Assembly (NCBI GenBank): GCA_949361645.1
Contig: OX442429.1
Location: forward strand, 7,621,873 to 7,685,872
Origin: Spongilla lacustris
Taxonomy: Eukaryota > Porifera > Demospongiae > Spongillida > Spongillidae
Length of the DNA stretch: 64,000 nucleotides
Direction of reading: 5' to 3'
Part shown: piece after piece, positions 60,701-64,000 of the stretch
Layout of the letters: every line of letters starts with the position of its first letter
How positions within the stretch are numbered: position 1 is the stretch's first letter
The notes under the pieces: model-generated
The model's input: only the letters and a program-made list of their open reading frames with translations
Told to the model about the DNA's origin: nothing
Databases searched by the model: none
Translations under genes and position numbers: made by a program

Positions 60701-63264
60701 GCTGGGTTTTTGCTCTGCAGGCCAAGTGCCTACTAGGTGTGTGCTCTGTAGGCCTTGGCTACTGGGTGTGTGCTCTGAAGGCCTTTCCTACTAGGTGTGT
60801 GCTCTGCAGGCCTTGGCTACTTGGTGTGTGCTCTGAAGGGCTTCCCTACTAGATGTGTGCTCTGAAGGCCTTGCCTACTGAGGTGTGTGCTCTGAAGGCC
60901 TTGCCTACTAGGTGTGTGTTCTGAAGGCCTTGCCTACTGGGTGTGTGCTCTGCAGGCCTTGGCTACTGGCATGGGCACCCCCAGCTTTTCTGGAAGGGGG
61001 GGGGGGGCAGGATAGGGCAAGGGAGTGCCATTTGACAGCCACGAATACGTTGTCCACTTTCGGCTGATTCAACCAGTGGAAAAATGGGGGAGGGGGTTTG
61101 CTGTCTGCTTTGGCGCGGTTCAACCAGGGGTGGGGGGTAAGGGGTGCTGATGCTGTACCCTTTCAGCCCATTCAATCAGTGGGGGGGGGGGGTTTTGCTG
61201 TCCACTCTGGTGCGGTCCAACCAGGGGGGGGGGGGGGGGGGGGGGGGGGCATATATGTTAACTTTTATTATAAGGGTGGTGCCATTCAGTCCCAAAGGGA
61301 GGAGGGGGGGCGGGGGGGGGCCATGGCCCCCCTGCCCCCACTCTGGGGACGCCCATGACTGGCTCTGCAGGGCTTGCCTACTTGGTGGGTGCTCTGCAAG
61401 TGCTCTGCAAGTGCTCTGCAAGCCTTGCCTATGGTGCAAATGTAGGGTCCTTTTTACCACACATGATCTTTGGAGGTGCAATGGTCTTTATAAGCAGGAG
61501 CAAAGTATTTAACGTGACGCCTGGTGGTCACCCTGGTGTTCTTGCCTGTTTTAAGTGGATCCATGAGTGTACACATGTATGGCTTATACATGTATGTGCA
61601 TGTATTTGTGTATGTGCATATATGATTAACCCTATGAGGTCATGTGAATATGTTTACCTTGCATGTGCATGTACTGGGACAGTGTAGGGACCAATTGTAT
61701 AGCTTTACCATTTTCAGTTTGAAAACATGTCCTGAGCTCCACTAAAAACGTAGCACTGTTATATGTTGTCTCTTGATGACCAGCAGAGGTTTTTTTTACC
61801 ACTCTGCCTCCACATACGCTGCATAAAAAGTGTACTTTGGCATTGCGGAATATCCATTGCCGTACTGTTCATTCACGTGACTTCAATTATTCATGACTAC
61901 CGTTTTGTTCTCTCGCCAGAAAATGTGTCTAAGCCTAAACTATACACGTATAGAATGTGCAATGATTCCTCTTTACGGAAAGGTAAGTTTCATGCCCAAC
62001 AGTCAGGCGTTTTTTCGAGAAAAATTGGTTGCCGTTTGAGCGGTTCAAAGTAAGCCATAATATGACCGTTACCTGCGCGGAGTTAGTAGGCAGGGAAACA
62101 ATACGTCTCGAGAGTGCGCACATATCTTATCCAGTACGGAAATAAATGTAGAAAAGCTTAGTATAATAGCATTATTTATTGATAGCTTTTTGTGATCAAA
62201 ATAGATTTTAGAACATAAACCACATTTTAATGAGCTCCTTCATTCGTCAGAACACTAAGAGTACCGTAAATGTAATCCATTTCTAATTAAAAAACCTAAT
62301 GTCCATCTCGAAACAGCCGTGACCCCATACATAGTGTTTCTATAGCAACTAATATGGACCAACAATTCAAACTCTTACCAGTCAAATGGAACAACTACAC
62401 ACTGTATTATTCTGTGATATACAGCAACATTCAATGGACCAACTCACCACATTCTTAATGTTCACATGAATACCATTAGCAGAAAGGAGACGTTCCACAC
62501 AAGTAGTATGACCTCCCAAGGTAGCATAGTGTAATGGAATATAACCATACTGGAGTGGGTACAATAGTTCAGTCAACATGGTGGGTACAATGCACACATG
62601 TACATGTAGTACATAGTCATCAACATGGCCCCTTCAAACATAAAGCCACTAATTGAAGTACACACATACATATGTAAAAAGAATACAATGTATTCACTAA
62701 CAAAAGGGGAGGAGGAAGAAAGGGTTAACATGTACATCACAGCTGCTGGATGAGTGATGAGCTTTGTCCTATTGGCTTCAGTTTATTATGGACAGCTGTG
62801 CAGACTATGTTATTCATACTCCCCTCCTCCTAGCCTAGCTGGGGCCCATGGTTAAAGGCTGGGCCCTAGTGCCCAGACTTCTCAGTTTGCACACAATATC
62901 ATACCAGATGCCAGCAAGGCTGTGAGGTAGACTTGTAGAGTTTACTAAGAGAAATCAGGGATATACTGCCATGTTTGAAACAGAGGGTGGGCAGAAATAT
63001 TTCATACTGTTAATCAATGACATGGCACAAGTGGTGGGTTTGTCCTGTACACCTTACACCATGGAGTCTAGTCCGATCTATTTAATAAGCAAATTGGAAT
63101 TTTAATTGGCTTTCCCACCCCATGGATAGTGTTTCTATAGCAACTAATATGGACCAACTCACCTGATTCTTAATGTTCACATCAATACCAGGAGTGGAAA
63201 GGAGACGTTCCACACAAGCAGTATGACCTCCCCTTGCAGCAAGATGTAATGGAGTATTACCATC
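39591..63264 (-). CDS. Ankyrin-repeat gene E (large, 5' end outside the window)
   Basis: Terminal exon 39591-39701 plus 22 ANK exons (listed separately), highest at 63163-63264. All are phase 0 with lengths 102, 105 or 108, so the spliced frame is open for about 23 repeats. No cap exon or conserved 5' flank occurs up to 64000, so either the gene continues or this is more than one gene missing its ends. Its introns contain duplicated blocks and several element insertions. A protein of more than 780 residues, all ankyrin, is predicted. Whether every exon is used in one transcript is unknown. Confidence 0.5.
39960..40490. other. Intron of gene E, no coding signal
   Basis: AT-rich sequence not shared with other introns of the family. 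Confidence 0.4.
40493..40812. repeat. 40-bp minisatellite, about 8 copies
   Basis: Unit ACTACTGTGCAGCTCCTGCT + GCATGTGGTCTGGGGATGAG. The central six copies look identical. Confidence 0.92.
40820..41685. other. Intron of gene E, no coding signal
   Basis: AT-rich and without family repeats. I see nothing to annotate. Confidence 0.4.
41690..42111 (+). pseudogene. Ty3/gypsy-type RNase H relic
   Basis: First part KLKKLFCSEAALSCPCRP...YILQTDVCGVVLYQQ, then EELPV and stops. In another frame REEHYSVIEKECLA, and in a third FRVYLLGRSFVIQTDYRSLE followed by LYQYTVIYRTGDHNKSSDAL. This is the RNase H order of Ty3/gypsy polyproteins (DxS-like site, EKECLA, TDxxxLEW, GxxNxxxDALSR). Several frame breaks, no flanking pol or LTR. 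Lies in an intron of gene E, antisense to it. Confidence 0.75.
42115..42480. repeat. Intronic block R (first copy)
   Basis: Begins TTTGCTGCTACAGATGGAGA and includes GTGTGCATTTGGTTTGCATG, CTGGCCAATCACATTGCATT, TTATCCACTCAGTTTAGTAT and TTTGAACCAAAAAGTGTAGT. Full or partial copies lie near 44640, 46620, 47880, 51140, 52140, 54370, 55130, 57200 and 58690, always just downstream (plus strand) of an ANK exon unit. Confidence 0.75.
42510..42611 (-). CDS. Gene E ANK exon
   Basis: 34 codons opening YGYTPLHRAAEGGHTTCV, with RFLSTPG and MNIKNG. Confidence 0.7.
42932..43162 (-). CDS. Short helical ORF in a gene E intron
   Basis: 76 codons from ATG, predicted mostly helix: KIKTSDIEALNSSADDIA, then KGVSEFKLMSQRIAKSNALR and VLEDEMKALDSDLNKAL. 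An AG just before KKIKTS may be an acceptor, making this the last exon of a lost gene or transposon. Composition is coding-like, but I do not recognise the family with confidence. Confidence 0.35.
   Translation of the reverse strand: MVGCVIACRKKIKTSDIEALNSSADDIAAKAKGVSEFKLMSQRIAKSNALRKAAKVLEDEMKALDSDLNKALHTLK
43510..44150. repeat. Intronic block S
   Basis: Contains GTCCTATTGGCTTCAGTTT, GGACAGCTGTGCAGACTATG, CCTAGCCTAGCTGGGGCCCA and CCATACTGTTAAATGGCRTG. The same block precedes ANK exons (plus orientation) near 7.1, 20.3, 31.4, 49.2, 50.2, 53.2, 55.8, 57.9, 59.3, 62.7 and 63.5 kb. No coding potential is conserved. Confidence 0.7.
44153..44254 (-). CDS. Gene E ANK exon
   Basis: 34 codons opening GGDTPLHHAAMGGHTSCV, ending NIKAR. 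Confidence 0.7.
44957..45064 (-). CDS. Gene E ANK exon, 36 codons
   Basis: Opens GGYTPLHHAAERGHTTCV, belongs to the SANGI subtype (LLSANGIRVNIEALNM) and has two extra codons before the donor. Confidence 0.66.
45484..45541. repeat. AT-rich low-complexity run
   Basis: ATTATAATTATAATT-type simple sequence just left of the TTAA-flanked element. Confidence 0.85.
45590..46149. mobile_element. piggyBac-like element flanked by TTAA, 560 bp
   Basis: TTAA at 45590-45593 and 46146-46149. Inside the left TTAA comes CCTGTCGAAATTTGACAGG + TTAACCTGTCAA; inverted from the right, CCTTTCAATTGACAGG + TATACCTGTCAA. These ~35-bp ends each contain a palindrome (TTGACAGGTTAACCTGTCAA type). It carries one short ORF (45757-46065, minus) and no transposase core. 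TTAA target use points to piggyBac, though other TTAA users exist. Confidence 0.65.
45757..46065 (-). CDS. Small ORF inside the TTAA-flanked element
   Basis: 102 residues from ATG: MASRGPAGTHLSAPNRKA..., a Lys-rich middle, then FGTSWKEASINGKVVSI and KNTWRVEWSIGGVGITLD. The VVSI...WRVEW pattern looks like a small beta-barrel segment resembling N-terminal parts of some piggyBac-type transposases (from memory, unproven). Most likely the surviving first part of a transposase after internal deletion. Confidence 0.45.
   Translation of the reverse strand: MASRGPAGTHLSAPNRKASISFATPKPNEAVSRQGGGKLTKAKDTLMRTFGTSWKEASINGKVVSITKNTWRVEWSIGGVGITLDHGKGINRERHQRTAALK
46547..46572. repeat. Poly-C tract, 26 nt, in block R
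   Basis: Same place in paralogous blocks: 13 C at 44.59 kb and 6 C at 47.82, 51.11, 55.09 and 57.16 kb. Confidence 0.85.
47031..47132 (-). CDS. Gene E ANK exon (pair member 2)
   Basis: 34 codons opening NGDTPLHHAAKRGHTTCV, with STPSIKVNIKNN. Confidence 0.7.
47260..47400. repeat. Intronic block P between paired exons
   Basis: Contains GGGACACACTGGTCTTTGTG, AGAAGCAGCTGCTCTATGGT and CAGGATAGTGTTCAGCACCA. Copies at 6.69-6.84, 51.79-51.92, 54.02-54.16 and 56.60-56.73 kb always sit between two ANK exons 376-396 bp apart. Confidence 0.75.
47407..47511 (-). CDS. Gene E ANK exon, 35 codons (pair member 1)
   Basis: Opens YYGETPLQYAAKGGHAAC, with RLLSAPGITVNIQDK. Confidence 0.68.
48107..48764. mobile_element. 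658-bp fold-back element with 8-bp target duplication
   Basis: Two arms of about 310-330 bp pair around a short centre near 48445. TATTATCC lies at 48099-48106 and again at 48765-48772, while uninterrupted copies of the block have it once (CTGATATTATCCACTCAG). Ends are G-rich/C-rich. No ORF. An 8-bp duplication suggests hAT-type mobilisation. Confidence 0.85.
48956..49057 (-). CDS. Gene E ANK exon
   Basis: 34 codons opening YGCTPLHRAAEGGHTTCV, ending INVDIDND. The acceptor reads CACTGCAG. Confidence 0.68.
49964..50065 (-). CDS. Gene E ANK exon
   Basis: 34 codons opening LVYTLLQHAVMGGHSICV, ending NIKDE. The TPLH core is changed to TLLQ. Confidence 0.68.
50721..50822 (-). CDS. Gene E ANK exon
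   Basis: 34 codons opening YGNTPLLHAARGGHTTCV, ending NIKDK. Confidence 0.7.
51547..51648 (-). CDS. Gene E ANK exon (pair member 2)
   Basis: 34 codons opening DGDTPLHLAAQNGHTASL, ending NIKSR. Confidence 0.69.
51927..52031 (-). CDS. Gene E ANK exon, 35 codons (pair member 1)
   Basis: Opens YPGYTPLHHAVKGGPTAC, ending NIQDK. Confidence 0.68.
52210..52760. other. Unique insert in a block R copy
   Basis: About 550 bp that interrupts block R between GCAATGACATTGCATT and AGTTATTACTGATATTATCC. It contains a C-rich run (52493-52513) and no convincing ORF. Probably an insertion whose ends I cannot define. Confidence 0.45.
52966..53067 (-). CDS. Gene E ANK exon
   Basis: 34 codons opening GGYTPLHHAVMGGHSTCV, ending NIKDE. 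First exon (from the left) of the 52.97-57.6 kb tandem units. Confidence 0.72.
53782..53883 (-). CDS. Gene E ANK exon (pair member 2)
   Basis: 34 codons opening YGDTPLHYAVMGGHTSCV, SANGI subtype. Predicted protein identical to 56357-56458. Confidence 0.72.
54164..54265 (-). CDS. Gene E ANK exon (pair member 1)
   Basis: 34 codons opening LGYTPLHHAARGGHTTCV, ending NIQDK. Confidence 0.72.
54683..54784 (-). CDS. Gene E ANK exon
   Basis: 34 codons opening DGDTPLHHAARGGHTTCV, ending MNIKNW. Missing from the neighbouring unit. Confidence 0.72.
55548..55649 (-). CDS. Gene E ANK exon
   Basis: 34 codons opening SGCTPLHRAAEVGHTTCV, with GINVNIKDG. Confidence 0.72.
56357..56458 (-). CDS. Gene E ANK exon (pair member 2)
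   Basis: 34 codons, duplicate of 53782-53883 with the same SANGIH variant. Confidence 0.72.
56739..56840 (-). CDS. Gene E ANK exon (pair member 1)
   Basis: 34 codons opening DGNTPLHHAARGGHTTCV, ending NIQDK. Differs from its duplicate 54164-54265 at the first residues (DGN for LGY). Confidence 0.72.
57615..57716 (-). CDS. Gene E ANK exon
   Basis: 34 codons, duplicate of 55548-55649. GIDVN here where the other has GINVN. Confidence 0.72.
58480..58581 (-). CDS. Gene E ANK exon
   Basis: 34 codons opening YGYIPLHYATLGGHTTCV, with RLLSAIGIDVNIKAG. Confidence 0.72.
59005..59106 (-). CDS. Gene E ANK exon
   Basis: 34 codons opening LGYTPLHHAVIGGHSTCV, ending NIKDE. Confidence 0.72.
60670..60975. 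repeat. 29-bp minisatellite, about 10 copies
   Basis: Unit AGGTGTGTGCTCTGAAGGCC + TTGCCTACT with variants. A few further copies follow at 61.36-61.43 kb. Lies inside the 2.6-kb element. Confidence 0.85.
60990..61340. repeat. G-run cluster
   Basis: Several runs of 8 to about 24 G (longest about 61226-61249). Poly-Gly and poly-Pro frames here are artefacts. Strong G-quadruplex potential. Confidence 0.75.
62448..62549 (-). CDS. Gene E ANK exon
   Basis: 34 codons opening YGYIPLHYATLGGHTTCV, SANGIH subtype ending NIKNV. Closely related to 58480-58581. Confidence 0.7.
63163..63264 (-). CDS. Gene E ANK exon
   Basis: 34 codons opening DGNTPLHLAARGGHTACV, ending NIKNQ. The highest ANK exon in the window. 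Confidence 0.7.
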
Positions 63265-63390
63265 CTGGAGTGGGTACAATAGTCCAGTCAACATGGTGGG
63301 TACAATGTACACATGTACATGTAGTACATGGTCATCAAATCAAATATGAAGCCTCTAATTGAAGTACATATGATATGTAATAAGACTTAG

Positions 63391-63447
63391 TATTATAATA
63401 TTATATAATATTATAATTATTATAATTATTATATTATTATAATATAT
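63391..63447. repeat. AT-rich low-complexity run
   Basis: TATTATAATATTATA-type simple sequence in an intron of gene E. Confidence 0.85.
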
Positions 63448-64000
63448 TGCAAGCAGTAATAAAGGGGAGGGGGAAGAGAAGGTTAACATGTACATCACAG
63501 CTGCTGGGATGATTGATGAGTTTTGTCCTATTGGCCTCAGTTTATAATGGACAGCTGTGCAGACTATGTTATTCATACTCCCCTCCTCCTAGCCTAGCTG
63601 GGGCCCATGGTTAAAGGCTGGGCCCTAGTGCCCAGACTTCTCAGTTTGCACACAATATCATACCAGATGCCAGCAAGGCTGTGAGGTAGACATGCAGAGT
63701 TTACTAAGAGAAATCAGGGATTTACCACCATGTTTGAAACAGGGGGTGGGCAGAAATATAAGTCTTCTCTCCAGACTGATAATCAATTAATTAGTGGTGG
63801 GTTTGTCAAATTGGAGGGTGATTAAAATCCTGTACTCCTTACACCGCGGAATCTAGTCTGATCTATTTATAAGCACACTGAAATTTTAATTGGCCAAGTA
63901 TCAGCTTTCCCACCCCATACAAAGTGGTCTAGTATAGCTAGGTAGCAAACAGCCTTGACATAGTCCTCAGGTATGGACATTCCCCTCCCTCATTTTCTAA

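Larger units (their letters stand above)
59728..62321. mobile_element. 2.6-kb TIR element inserted in a gene E intron
   Basis: Left end CACGGGTGTTTC...AGATGGACATTAGGT; right end inverted CACGGCTGTTTCGAGATGGA + CATTAGGT. The intron copy it splits (CCCACCCCATGCATAGTG elsewhere) is rejoined if ACCC (59724-59727 and 62322-62325) is the target duplication. The interior has minisatellites and G-runs and no recognisable transposase, so it looks non-autonomous. Superfamily not assigned. Confidence 0.6.

Noticed and set aside
61098..61512. Glycine-rich ORFs
   Set aside because: Translations of long G runs.
1..64000. tRNA, rRNA or snRNA genes
   Set aside because: Looked for box B-like GGTTCGAATCC and familiar rRNA motifs by eye and saw none. 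A covariance-model scan would be decisive.

Overview
The window is animal nuclear DNA. It has short GT-AG introns, one-exon-per-repeat ankyrin genes, a DIRS-superfamily (Ngaro-type) tyrosine-recombinase retrotransposon, RT and Ty3/gypsy relics, many fold-back and TIR elements, and long G:C homopolymers. A demosponge or another early-branching invertebrate fits best. That placement rests on style and composition only, with no marker gene. I saw no tRNA, rRNA or prokaryotic operon signal.

Almost all recognisable host coding sequence is one gene family on the minus strand: 50 separate ankyrin (ANK) exons. Most are exactly 102 nt (34 codons), phase 0 at both ends, with an acceptor usually reading CTCCAG and a donor usually reading GTGAG. 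They form at least five head-to-tail genes or gene relics. Gene A (about 3.77-9.55 kb) has a cap exon, 8 ANK exons and a terminal exon. B (about 20.0-23.9 kb) is eroded, with one frameshifted exon and no terminal exon. C (about 24.3-32.7 kb) has a cap exon, 11 ANK exons and a terminal exon. D (about 33.9-34.8 kb) is a three-exon relic cut by an inverted copy of a piece of C. E (39.6 kb to beyond 63.3 kb) has a terminal exon plus 22 ANK exons, and its start lies outside the window. Introns carry the same repeated blocks in the same order, so the locus has grown by tandem duplication of exon+intron modules. The clearest case is a run of units starting at about 52.97, 55.55 and 57.6 kb.

Region by region. 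0-3.3 kb holds a MITE end, a TG microsatellite, a 48-bp minisatellite and the 3' part of a decayed RT-type retroelement. 3.5-9.7 kb is gene A. 10.4-12.1 kb is a decayed gene with CxxC and RING-like zinc motifs, interrupted by a 22-bp minisatellite. 12.23-18.65 kb is a complete Ngaro-like element on the minus strand (A1 - gag - RT - RNase H - tyrosine recombinase - B1 - A2 - B2). 19.5-32.7 kb is genes B and C. 33.5-39.3 kb is gene D, an inverted segment with a hAT-like insertion, a long fold-back, a small basic ORF and an RT relic. 39.6-64 kb is gene E with several insertions in its introns: a gypsy RNase H relic, a TTAA-flanked piggyBac-like element, a 658-bp fold-back with an 8-bp target duplication, and a 2.6-kb TIR element.

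The most interesting signal is the ANK locus itself: interchangeable phase-0 single-repeat exons, frame-preserving indels in all but one of them, and repeated module duplication. That design could support variable repeat number between alleles or combinatorial splicing. This is inference and needs RNA and population data.
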